Of a DNA stretch of 64,000 bases, positions 37,877 through 45,136 are shown in pieces. The notes beneath the pieces were generated by a model. That model did no database searches and was not told the origin of the DNA. It was given only the letters and a program-made list of their open reading frames with translations. Origin of the DNA: Pseudothioglobus sp905182815 (lineage in GTDB: Bacteria > Pseudomonadota > Gammaproteobacteria > PS1 > Pseudothioglobaceae); the NCBI RefSeq assembly GCF_048087625.1, contig NZ_CP159805.1, forward strand, positions 248,001-312,000, given 5' to 3'. Each line of letters opens with the position of its first letter. The first letter of the stretch is position 1. Position numbers and translations under genes: made by a program.

Positions 37877-38188
37877 ATGTACGCAGTCATTAAAACAGGT
37901 GGAAAGCAATACAGAGTTACAGAAGGTGAGACTCTAAAAATTGAGAAGCTTGAAGTAGAGCCTGGAAAGAAAGTAACCTTTGATGAGGTCTTAATGGTCG
38001 CAGATGGTGATAAAGTACAAGTTGGCTCTCCACATGTTGCGAAAGCAAGCGTTGAAGCGAAAGTAATCTCTCAAGGCAAAGGTAAAAAAGTACACATTTT
38101 AAAATTCAGACGTCGTAAGCACTCTATGAAGCAACAAGGGCATCGTCAGCTGTTTACTGAAATTCAAATTGATAAAATTAAGGCATAA
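37877..38188 (+). CDS. rplU: 50S ribosomal protein L21
   Basis: Binds 23S rRNA in the large subunit. Seen: MYAVIKTGGKQYRV, the KIEKL segment and the basic KFRRRKHSMKQQGHRQ tail; 103 residues as in E. coli. First gene of the conserved rplU-rpmA operon; obg does not follow here, fabD does. Confidence 0.98.
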   Translation: MYAVIKTGGKQYRVTEGETLKIEKLEVEPGKKVTFDEVLMVADGDKVQVGSPHVAKASVEAKVISQGKGKKVHILKFRRRKHSMKQQGHRQLFTEIQIDKIKA

Positions 38189-38198
38189 GGGGTAATCT

Positions 38199-38456
38199 AT
38201 GGCACATAAAAAAGCAGGCGGTAGTACTAATAACGGTAGAGATTCAGAGTCTAAAAGACTTGGAGTCAAACGTTTTGGCGGCCAAGTAGTACTTGCTGGA
38301 AATATTCTAGTTCGCCAAAGAGGAACTAAATTTCATCCAGGCACTAACGTTAAGAAAGGTAAAGACGATACTTTATTTGCAGTTGCGGATGGAAAAGTGC
38401 AGTTTGAAAAGAAAGGTAAATTTAATCGTCAATACGTTTCAATTCAGACAGCTTAG
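38199..38456 (+). CDS. rpmA: 50S ribosomal protein L27
   Basis: L27 with its N-terminal tail near the peptidyl transferase centre. Seen: MAHKKAGGSTNNGRDSESKR and VKRFGGQVVLAGNILVRQRG; 85 residues. The mature N terminus starts AHKK, so no long leader needs cleavage. Followed by a terminator hairpin. Confidence 0.98.
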   Translation: MAHKKAGGSTNNGRDSESKRLGVKRFGGQVVLAGNILVRQRGTKFHPGTNVKKGKDDTLFAVADGKVQFEKKGKFNRQYVSIQTA

Positions 38457-38478
38457 TAATTTACTGTTACTTATTTTA

Positions 38479-38502
38479 AAAAGCGCCTTCTGGCGCTTTT
38501 TT
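38479..38502 (+). terminator. Terminator after rpmA
   Basis: AAAAGCGCC / GGCGCTTTT, 9-bp perfect stem, 4-base loop TTCT, then Ts. It begins 22 bp past the rpmA stop and precedes fabD by about 32 bp. Confidence 0.92.
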
Positions 38503-38533
38503 GTTATTAATCTCAATTATAATTAGTCTTATT

Positions 38534-39469
38534 ATGAAATATTCAATCGTATTCCCAGGTCAAGGCTCTCAATCTCTAGGCATGCTATCTGATCTTCGAA
38601 GTAATTTCTCAGTTGTTAATGAGATTTTTCAAGAAGCAAGCGACGCAATCAATTTAGATCTATGGAAGATTGTTAATGAAGATCAAGAACTATTAAACCT
38701 TACTGAGAACACTCAGCCAGTAATGCTGGCAGCCGGCTATGCCACTTATAAAGTTTTAGCAGGCGAGGTTAATTTAACGCCTATCTCTATTGCTGGGCAC
38801 AGTCTAGGTGAATATACGGCGCTTGTGGCTTCTGGTTCTTTAAGTTTTTTTGATGCGGTTCAATTAGTGAGAAAAAGAGCTGAACTCATGCAAGCGGCAG
38901 TGCCAAGCGGCTCAGGTTCTATGGCCGCTATACTCGGACTTGATCATACAAGAGTGATTGAGATATGCCTTAAAGCGAGCGATAAAGGGGTTGTTGAAGC
39001 TGTGAATTTCAATTCACCAGGACAAGTAGTTATTGCTGGAGAAAAAGACGCATTAGCCCATGCATGTGAGTTAATGAAAGAGGCTGGAGCAAAAAGGGCA
39101 TTGGTTCTCCCGGTAAGCGTTCCATCTCACTGCTCACTCATGAAAGACGCCGCAATGGAATATAAGTACTCAGTTGATAATATTAATTTTCAAATGGGTA
39201 GTGAGAAAGTAATTCATAATGTTGATGCGGATTATTCAAGTAATATTGAAGAGATAAAATTAAAATTAGTTGAACAGCTTCATAAGCCAGTTCTTTGGAC
39301 ATCAACAGTTCAAAAAATGAAAGAATCATGCGTTGAAAAGATAATTGAAGCTGGTCCTGGGAAAGTATTGGCTGGGCTGACAAGGCGCATTGATAAGTCT
39401 TTGAGTGGTTTGGCTATAATAGACTTGACTTCATTAAAATCTACAATTGAGGAGATATCAAATGCTTAA
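38534..39469 (+). CDS. fabD: Malonyl-CoA:ACP transacylase FabD
   Basis: Loads malonate onto ACP for fatty acid synthesis. Seen: FPGQGSQSLGML, nucleophile Ser90 in GHSLGEYTAL, and the catalytic His in VPSHCSLM. I use the ATG at 38534 (MKYSIVFPGQ, 311 residues); the longer frame to 38501 reaches into the rpmA terminator. It overlaps fabG by 8 bp. fabH, fabF and acpP are not seen next to it. Confidence 0.94.
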   Translation: MKYSIVFPGQGSQSLGMLSDLRSNFSVVNEIFQEASDAINLDLWKIVNEDQELLNLTENTQPVMLAAGYATYKVLAGEVNLTPISIAGHSLGEYTALVASGSLSFFDAVQLVRKRAELMQAAVPSGSGSMAAILGLDHTRVIEICLKASDKGVVEAVNFNSPGQVVIAGEKDALAHACELMKEAGAKRALVLPVSVPSHCSLMKDAAMEYKYSVDNINFQMGSEKVIHNVDADYSSNIEEIKLKLVEQLHKPVLWTSTVQKMKESCVEKIIEAGPGKVLAGLTRRIDKSLSGLAIIDLTSLKSTIEEISNA

Positions 39470-40199
39470 CGAAAAATTAGTCTTAGTTACTGGTGCAAGT
39501 AGAGGTATAGGCCAAGCAATAGCTTTAACTTTAGGTAAATCTGGTGCTACAGTTATTGGAACGGCAACGAGTGAAGAGGGCGCCAATAAGATATCTAAAA
39601 TATTTACTGAAAACAATATCCTTGGTAAGGGTATGAGGCTTGATGTTACCGATAATGAACAAATTTCTGAGCTTTTAAAGAGTATCACTGCAGACTACGG
39701 ATCTGTAGATATTTTGGTTAATAATGCTGGCATCACTCGTGATAATATCCTTGTCAGAATGAAGGAGGATGAGTGGGATGATATTATTAATACCAACCTT
39801 TCTTCTGTCTATAAGATGTCAAAGGCTGTGCTGCGGGGTATGATTAAAAAATCTGGGCGAATTATCTCTATTACTTCAGTTGTCGGTGCTATGGGGAACG
39901 CAGGTCAGTCAAACTATGCTGCTGCAAAGGCTGGGATTATGGGCTTTACTAAGTCGTTGGCGAGAGAAGTTGGCGTTAGAGGTATTACTGTTAATGCAAT
40001 AGCCCCTGGCTTTATTCAAACAGATATGACTGATAAGCTTCCTGAAGACCAAAAAGTAGCACTAGCTTCGCAGATCCCCTTAGCTAGATTGGGCACTACT
40101 GATGAAGTTGCACAGGCAGTTTTATTTTTAGCTGGTGATAGTGGCTCTTATATCACTGCTCAAACAGTCCATGTAAATGGTGGCATGTATACTGTTTAA
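39462..40199 (+). CDS. fabG: 3-oxoacyl-ACP reductase FabG
   Basis: NADPH-dependent reductase of the fatty acid elongation cycle. Seen: cofactor loop TGASRGIG (10-17), VNNAGITRDN, the Ser-Tyr-Lys triad in ITSVVGAMGNAGQSNYAAAK and IAPGFIQTDMT. Length of 245. I chose the ATG at 39462: GAGGAG lies upstream and the fabD stop TAA is inside the shared ATGCTTAA. Confidence 0.95.
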   Translation: MLNEKLVLVTGASRGIGQAIALTLGKSGATVIGTATSEEGANKISKIFTENNILGKGMRLDVTDNEQISELLKSITADYGSVDILVNNAGITRDNILVRMKEDEWDDIINTNLSSVYKMSKAVLRGMIKKSGRIISITSVVGAMGNAGQSNYAAAKAGIMGFTKSLAREVGVRGITVNAIAPGFIQTDMTDKLPEDQKVALASQIPLARLGTTDEVAQAVLFLAGDSGSYITAQTVHVNGGMYTV

Positions 40200-40216
40200 G
40201 GAATTCAATGGCTATT

Positions 40217-41590
40217 CTAATTCTGCTCTTTAATGAATGCCTGTCTGATAAACACTAAAAAAACTGAAAAGAAAAAGCCAAGAAAAGGGGCAAGCAATAA
40301 AAGGAATTTAGAATTATTGTGTGCTCCACTTGCAATCTCATGAATTGGTCCAGTTGTATTTTTTTGATCTCTAACTAATATAAGTTGCAGCTCAAAATTT
40401 TCTTTTTCTTGGGTTAATTCAAACAACTCTTCAGACGCCAAATCTGTTGTTGAGTCGGAGTTAAGTTGCAGCTCTAAATTGTTTTTTTCTTGGTTTAATT
40501 CAAACAACTCTTCAGACACCAAATCTGCTGTTGAGTTGGAGTTAAGTTGCAGCTCTAAATTGTTTTTTTCTTGGTTTAATTCAAGCAACTCTTCAGACGC
40601 CAAATCTGTTGTTGAGTCGGAGTTAAGTTGCAGCTCTAGATTGTCTTTCTCTGTAATTAAATTTTGTATTTCATTTTTTAAAGTAAGAACTTTAGCATTA
40701 TATGAATAAATAAGTTGCTGTAAAGTTGGAGATGAAGAAATTCTTTTTATTGTAGCAGCATAGTCAGCCTCTAACAGAGCCAAATTATTTTCTTCTACAG
40801 GAATTAGTTCTATTAATAATTTTATTTTACCTTGAAGGGTAGTTATTTCATTATTGATAGTTTTTATTGCATTAGTATCATTAACTTTCTGAGTTGCTTT
40901 TTTAACTATTAAAGATTCATTAATAGAATCTATTCTATTATCGATAGCTTTTATTGCATAAACGGCATTAACTTTCTGAGTTGCTTGTTGAACTTTTAAA
41001 GATTTATTAATGTAATTTATTCTATTATCAATAGCTTTTATTGCATTAGTAGCATTAACTTTCTGAGTTGCTTGTTGAACTTCTAAAGATTTATTAATAT
41101 AATTTATTTTATTATTGATAGCTTTTATTGCATTAGTAGCCCTAACTTTCTGAGTTTCTATAAGATTGGATAAGATGCGTGTATGCCTATCTTGGATGAA
41201 TATTATGGTTTTTTCTAGTAGGTTTTTATTAAATTCAGATGAAGGTGATATGTAACTAATTTCCAATAATTTGTCTTCTATAGAGTCCAATTTTAATTTA
41301 TTCTTTTTTAGACGTTGTCTATAGATTAGATCAACTTTTAATTGCGAGACTAGACTTGGAATAGGCTCAATTAATTGTTCTTCTCCATTAACTAATTCAT
41401 AAGATCCGATTTCTAACAAAACACTTGATACAAATCTTTCCTCTCGAAATGAGTTATAAATGAAAGTTGATAATAGAAAAGCTAAGGTAATTGAAATTAT
41501 TAATTTTTTTGATTTAATCAAAATTTTAATTATCTCTATTAAGTCTATTTCATCTTCAAGTAAGTCATTATTTAGTTTATTATTTTTCAT
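40217..41590 (-). CDS. Wzz-like polysaccharide chain-length regulator with internal repeats
   Basis: Inner membrane Wzz/Etk N-terminal family protein that sets O-antigen or capsule chain length. Seen: N-terminal helix about 27-45, a long predicted coiled coil in the periplasm, and a second helix at about 428-448. It has no kinase domain. The coiled coil contains two repeat blocks (29-residue units about 146-249, and 27-residue units about 314-403) encoded by DNA tandem repeats. The gene sits between fabG and tadA, about 11 kb from the O-antigen ligase. Confidence 0.85.
   Translation of the reverse strand: MKNNKLNNDLLEDEIDLIEIIKILIKSKKLIISITLAFLLSTFIYNSFREERFVSSVLLEIGSYELVNGEEQLIEPIPSLVSQLKVDLIYRQRLKKNKLKLDSIEDKLLEISYISPSSEFNKNLLEKTIIFIQDRHTRILSNLIETQKVRATNAIKAINNKINYINKSLEVQQATQKVNATNAIKAIDNRINYINKSLKVQQATQKVNAVYAIKAIDNRIDSINESLIVKKATQKVNDTNAIKTINNEITTLQGKIKLLIELIPVEENNLALLEADYAATIKRISSSPTLQQLIYSYNAKVLTLKNEIQNLITEKDNLELQLNSDSTTDLASEELLELNQEKNNLELQLNSNSTADLVSEELFELNQEKNNLELQLNSDSTTDLASEELFELTQEKENFELQLILVRDQKNTTGPIHEIASGAHNNSKFLLLLAPFLGFFFSVFLVFIRQAFIKEQN
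40382..40662 (-). repeat. 81-bp in-frame tandem repeats in the Wzz-like gene
   Basis: Three 81-base units start at 40420, 40501 and 40582, with part of a fourth at about 40382-40419. The first two full units differ at only 3 of 81 positions; the third matches over its first 56 bases with 2 differences. Each encodes a 27-residue unit beginning EKNNLELQLN. The near identity indicates recent copying. Confidence 0.93.
40844..41155 (-). repeat. 87-bp in-frame tandem repeats in the Wzz-like gene
   Basis: Four units of 29 residues (starting TQKVRATNAIKAI, TQKVNATNAIKAI, TQKVNAVYAIKAI, TQKVNDTNAIKTI) at residues 146, 175, 204 and 233. DNA copies share long stretches such as TTAACTTTCTGAGTTGC but have drifted more than the 81-bp set, so this block is older. 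The fourth copy is partial. Confidence 0.9.
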
Positions 41591-41646
41591 TATTTTTTTT
41601 CTGTGACAATAAAATTGAATTATATTATCACATAAACCAAAAGTAG

Positions 41647-42096
41647 CTACCTGCGGAGTTTAAAAAATTTATGTAATATGTCACTACATTCTTTTTGTAG
41701 AATGCCTCCAGTAATACTAACCTGATGTTTAAAACAACTTAAACTCCTGAAGTCAGTGCATGATCCACAAACTCCTGTTTTAAGATCATAGGCTCCATAG
41801 ACAATACGACCTACTCTGGCATGTATAATTGCTCCAAAGCACATTGCACAGGGCTCAAGGGTTACATAAAGTGTAGTATCAGTTATGCGATAGTTTTCTA
41901 GCTTTTTACCTGCGGCTCTTAATAATTGAATTTCAGCATGTGCAGTTGCATCATTTTTTGATATCGGCTGATTATGAGCTTTTGCGATAATAAGTCCATC
42001 TTTGATCAAGATAGCTCCTACTGGAACTTCACCTTGCTCTTCAGCTTTTCTGGCCTGCTCGAGTGCAAGATTCATCCATTTTTTATCTTCATTCAT
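41647..42096 (-). CDS. tadA: tRNA-specific adenosine deaminase TadA
   Basis: Deaminates A34 to inosine in tRNA-Arg(ACG). Seen: zinc ligands His53 with catalytic Glu55 (HAE) and Cys83/Cys86 in PCAMCFGA, plus RIVYGAYDLKTGVCGS. Length of 149 fits. It is 27 bp downstream of the LysE-type exporter gene. Confidence 0.94.
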   Translation of the reverse strand: MNEDKKWMNLALEQARKAEEQGEVPVGAILIKDGLIIAKAHNQPISKNDATAHAEIQLLRAAGKKLENYRITDTTLYVTLEPCAMCFGAIIHARVGRIVYGAYDLKTGVCGSCTDFRSLSCFKHQVSITGGILQKECSDILHKFFKLRR

Positions 42097-42123
42097 AGTT
42101 TGATTTTATCAAAAGTTTATTTT

Positions 42124-42744
42124 TTAAAGATAGTTTCCTGCAGAAGCTAATTGGAATGCAATAGTAAACATAATAAATGCAACTAGTCCATCAAGGATTT
42201 TCCATGAAAAAGGGCGTAGCATTATTGGTGTTAATAACCTTGCTCCGTATGCAAGGCTGAAGAAAAAAACGAAGCTAGCTAAGCAGGCGCCTAACGCAAA
42301 TGTAATTTTTTGAAATCCAGAAAATTGTTGAGATATTGACCCAATAAGAATCATGGTGTCAAGATACACATGTGGGTTTAAAAAAGTTAATACTGCCGCA
42401 ATTGATATAGTTGGAAGAAGATCCCTTAATATAGAGGCTTCAATTTCAATAGTATTATTAGATTTAAGTGCAGATCTTAATCTTATAAGACCATAAACAG
42501 TGAGCCAAACAGCAGATAAGCCAAATAAAATGTTTGAATTTTGGCTAATGAAATTACTTAAAAAAAATGATATACCTGCAACTCCAATGCAAATTAGCAG
42601 AGCATCAGAAAGGGCACAAAATAAAGCTATATAAAAGACATGTTGACCAAGAATACCTTGTCTTAGAACAAAAGTATTCTGAGCTCCAATGGCTACGATT
42701 AAAGAAAATCCAAGAAAAAAACCAGTTAAAAAAGAATGTATCAA
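42124..42744 (-). CDS. LysE/ArgO family amino acid exporter
   Basis: Inner membrane exporter of the LysE/RhtB type. Seen: about six hydrophobic segments, GFSLIVAIGAQNTFVLRQGI at the N terminus, typical of LysE/ArgO, and FLNPHVYLDTMILIGS in the middle. Length of 206. Basic amino acids are the usual substrate of this branch. No LysR-type regulator is next to it; the divergent side contains the small insertion near guaA. Confidence 0.9.
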   Translation of the reverse strand: MIHSFLTGFFLGFSLIVAIGAQNTFVLRQGILGQHVFYIALFCALSDALLICIGVAGISFFLSNFISQNSNILFGLSAVWLTVYGLIRLRSALKSNNTIEIEASILRDLLPTISIAAVLTFLNPHVYLDTMILIGSISQQFSGFQKITFALGACLASFVFFFSLAYGARLLTPIMLRPFSWKILDGLVAFIMFTIAFQLASAGNYL

Positions 42745-42775
42745 AATGCAATACCTATTTTGTATGCATTTTTAT

Positions 42776-42790
42776 TCATTCCCACTCAAT
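42776..42790 (-). repeat. Second copy of the guaA 3' end (putative att site)
   Basis: On the minus strand this reads ATTGAGTGGGAATGA, which encodes Ile-Glu-Trp-Glu-stop, the conserved C terminus of GuaA. The real guaA end at 43518-43532 reads ATTGAGTGGGAGTAA: 11 leading bases identical and 13 of 15 overall, same orientation. The guaA 3' end is a known integration target of tyrosine-recombinase genomic islands, so I read this as the distal attachment site. Confidence 0.7.
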
Positions 42791-42914
42791 GAGAACACTC
42801 TTATAAGTCATTGATTTAAAAGTATTTTCTGAAAAGTGTCCAAGTAGTGTGTAAGTTTTAAGGGTATCAAATATATTCATTTATATTACTTTTTGTATGG
42901 ATTCCATTGTTTCC

Positions 42915-42943
42915 TTGCACAGTGTGTAAGTATATTTTACATT
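42915..42943 (+). promoter_or_regulatory. Possible promoter of the HdeA-like gene
   Basis: TTGCAC (42915-42920), 17 bases, TACATT (42938-42943), 50 bases before the ATG. One GTGTGTAAGT copy lies exactly in the spacer, so a protein bound there could block or alter transcription. Confidence 0.4.
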
Positions 42944-42993
42944 CGATTGTTGCAGGAGTAGAATTCTCTCATAGTTCAAAATAACATCTACTT

Positions 42994-43311
42994 ATGAAAA
43001 AACAATTATTACTTCTTCTTTTGGTAAGTTTATTTATGACCAGTTCTAGTTTTGCTTACACAATTTTGGGAACTAGAACATGTGGAGATTTATTATCAAG
43101 CGATAGAGACAACAATAAAATTACTGAATTAGTAGTTGGCGTATGGATGCAGGGATATATAACTGCAAGAAACTATGAACTTAGTAGAGAGGTAGATCAT
43201 ATTGATGTAGATTCACTTTATTATGCAGTAATTAAATTTTGTAGAGATAACCCATTACAGGATAATGATGATGCAGCAATTCATATATACTCTAATTTAG
43301 AGTTTAAATAA
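42994..43311 (+). CDS. Small secreted HdeA/HdeB-like protein
   Basis: 105-residue protein with a clear signal peptide (cleavage after Ala21, SFA then YT) and a mature part of about 84 residues with only two cysteines, Cys30 and Cys83. The order C-GDLL, W-x-x-GYI, then a late FCR-DNP follows the acid-stress chaperone HdeA/HdeB pattern, where the two Cys form one disulfide. Homology is weak, so the function is not certain. It lies alone inside the apparent insertion next to guaA, a region framed by att-like copies. Confidence 0.65.
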   Translation: MKKQLLLLLLVSLFMTSSSFAYTILGTRTCGDLLSSDRDNNKITELVVGVWMQGYITARNYELSREVDHIDVDSLYYAVIKFCRDNPLQDNDDAAIHIYSNLEFK

Positions 43312-43517
43312 ATAAACTCCAACATACAAAGTCAATCAGTCACTATGGAATAGTTTTCGAGTTCATGCTTTATATGAAAACGAATAAGAACAAAAAGTGT
43401 GTAAGAAAGTGTGTAAGTCAAATTCAGAAATGCACTTGTACGGAGGTTTAAAGTAAGTGTGTGTAAGTAGAGTGTAAGTTTAAAATCCTTTAGTAGTAGG
43501 GGTTGTAGAGTTTGTAG

Positions 43518-43532
43518 TTACTCCCACTCAAT
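43518..43532 (-). other. guaA-proximal att-like repeat
   Basis: The last 15 coding bases of guaA, ATTGAGTGGGAGTAA on the minus strand, which pair as a direct repeat with the copy 742 bp away. If the intervening DNA were excised between the shared bases, guaA would end GAATGA and still encode IEWE. Confidence 0.65.
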
Positions 43533-45092
43533 AGTAGATGGTGGTTTTCCTGAAATATCGTACACAACTCTCGAAACTCGTGAAATTTCATTCATGATGC
43601 GATTAGAGACGTGGTCTAAGAAGTCATACGGAAGTCTTGCCCAGCGAGCAGTCATAAAATCCACAGTCTCAACAGCGCGAAGTGCTATAACAAAGTCATA
43701 CCTTCTTTCATCTCCAGTGACTCCTACAGATTTAACTGGAAGAAATACTGCAAAGGCTTGATCAACCTTTTCATATAAGCCTTGATTATTAAGCTCTTCC
43801 ATGAAAATATGATCTGCCCTTCTTAAGATATCAGTGTATTCTTTTTTAACTTGACCAAGAATTCTAACACCGAGTCCTGGTCCAGGAAAAGGATGGCGAT
43901 AGAGCATTTTTTTTGGAAGGCCAAGTTTTACTCCAATCTCTCTCACTTCATCTTTAAATAACTCTTTTAATGGCTCAACCAGTTCGAACTGCATATTATC
44001 TGGTAGTCCGCCAACATTATGATGAGATTTGATAACTTTAGCTTTGCCCGAAGCGGCTCCTGCCGACTCAATGACATCTGGATAAATGGTGCCTTGGGCG
44101 AGGAATTTTATGTCTTTTATTTTTTGTGCTTCTTGATTAAATATTTCAATAAAAGCTCCACCTATTATTTTTCTTTTTAACTCAGGATCAGCTTCATCTG
44201 AAAGTTGATCATAAAAGTACTCTTGAGCGTCAGCCCTAATAACCTTTACGCCAAGATTTTGAGAGAAAGTCTTCATTACCTCATCACCTTCATTAAGCCT
44301 CAGTAAGCCGTTATCTACAAAAACACAGGTTAGTTGATCGCCAATAGATTGATGTAGAAGCATTGCTACGACCGAGGAGTCAACACCGCCTGAGAGGCCT
44401 AAAAGAATTTTTTTGTCACCTACTTGAGACTTTATTTTTTCTAATAAGTTATCAATAATATTTTTCGTAGTCCAGCTCTTTCCACACTGACAAATAGTTG
44501 TTACAAACCTTTCTAAAATTTGAATTCCTTTTTTGGTGTGGGTGACTTCCGGATGAAATTGAAGACCAAAGTAGTTCTTTTTACTATTTGCAAAGCCTGC
44601 AATTGGGCAGCTATCGGTTGATGCAATTAATTCAAAGTCTTTTGGTAGTTTCGTTACCTCTATCCCATGGCTCATCCATACATCTAATAATCCATGGCCC
44701 TGTGAATTAATTTCATCACTAATATCAGTTAAAAGGTTTGAGTGATTTCTAGCCCTAATTTGAGCGAACCCAAATTCGGCTTTTTTAGAGCTTTTCGCTT
44801 CGCCTCCAAGTTGAACTGCCATTGTTTGCATTCCGTAACATATGCCTAATATTGGCACTTTTAAATCAAATACGATATTTGGTGCTCGTGCTGAATCGTT
44901 TTGATTAACTGTATCAGGACCGCCGGAGAGAATAATGCCACTAGGGTTAAATTTTTCAATAAAATAGGGGTTGACATCATATGGCACTAATTCACAGTAA
45001 ACGCCTATTTCTCTGACTCGTCTTGCAATGAGTTGGGTATATTGTGATCCAAAATCAATTATTAAGATTTTATTTTGTTGTATGTTAGTCAT
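43518..45092 (-). CDS. guaA: GMP synthase (glutamine-hydrolysing)
   Basis: Converts XMP to GMP with glutamine and ATP. Seen: class I amidotransferase with nucleophile Cys85 (GICYGMQ) and FHPEVTH, then the ATP-pyrophosphatase PP-loop LSGGVDSS (about 234), and the C-terminal dimerisation domain ending PPSTIEWE. Length of 524 matches E. coli GuaA. The usual partner guaB is not adjacent. The 3' end forms one side of a direct repeat with 42776-42790. Confidence 0.97.
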   Translation of the reverse strand: MTNIQQNKILIIDFGSQYTQLIARRVREIGVYCELVPYDVNPYFIEKFNPSGIILSGGPDTVNQNDSARAPNIVFDLKVPILGICYGMQTMAVQLGGEAKSSKKAEFGFAQIRARNHSNLLTDISDEINSQGHGLLDVWMSHGIEVTKLPKDFELIASTDSCPIAGFANSKKNYFGLQFHPEVTHTKKGIQILERFVTTICQCGKSWTTKNIIDNLLEKIKSQVGDKKILLGLSGGVDSSVVAMLLHQSIGDQLTCVFVDNGLLRLNEGDEVMKTFSQNLGVKVIRADAQEYFYDQLSDEADPELKRKIIGGAFIEIFNQEAQKIKDIKFLAQGTIYPDVIESAGAASGKAKVIKSHHNVGGLPDNMQFELVEPLKELFKDEVREIGVKLGLPKKMLYRHPFPGPGLGVRILGQVKKEYTDILRRADHIFMEELNNQGLYEKVDQAFAVFLPVKSVGVTGDERRYDFVIALRAVETVDFMTARWARLPYDFLDHVSNRIMNEISRVSRVVYDISGKPPSTIEWE

Positions 45093-45136
45093 AAAAGATA
45101 TGCTTTTAAAAACAGTTATTAATACTTTATATTTTA

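Larger units (their letters stand above)
42847..43480 (+). repeat. Dispersed GTGTGTAAGT-type motifs around the small secreted-protein gene
   Basis: Same-strand copies: GTGTGTAAGT at 42847-42856, 42922-42931 and 43409-43418; GTGTGTAAG at 43397-43405; GTGTGTGTAAGT at 43457-43468; GTGTAAGTT at 43472-43480. Two are upstream of the small gene and four between it and guaA; none falls inside the gene. They may be integrase arm-binding sites or another protein's sites. Confidence 0.8.

Noticed and set aside
40382..41155. Regular repeats resembling a CRISPR array
   Set aside because: Units are contiguous, in frame with a long coding sequence and have no spacers.
43300..43319. Stem GAGTTTA/TAAACTC across the stop of the HdeA-like gene
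   Set aside because: Short AT-rich stem with no T-run after it; not convincing as a terminator.
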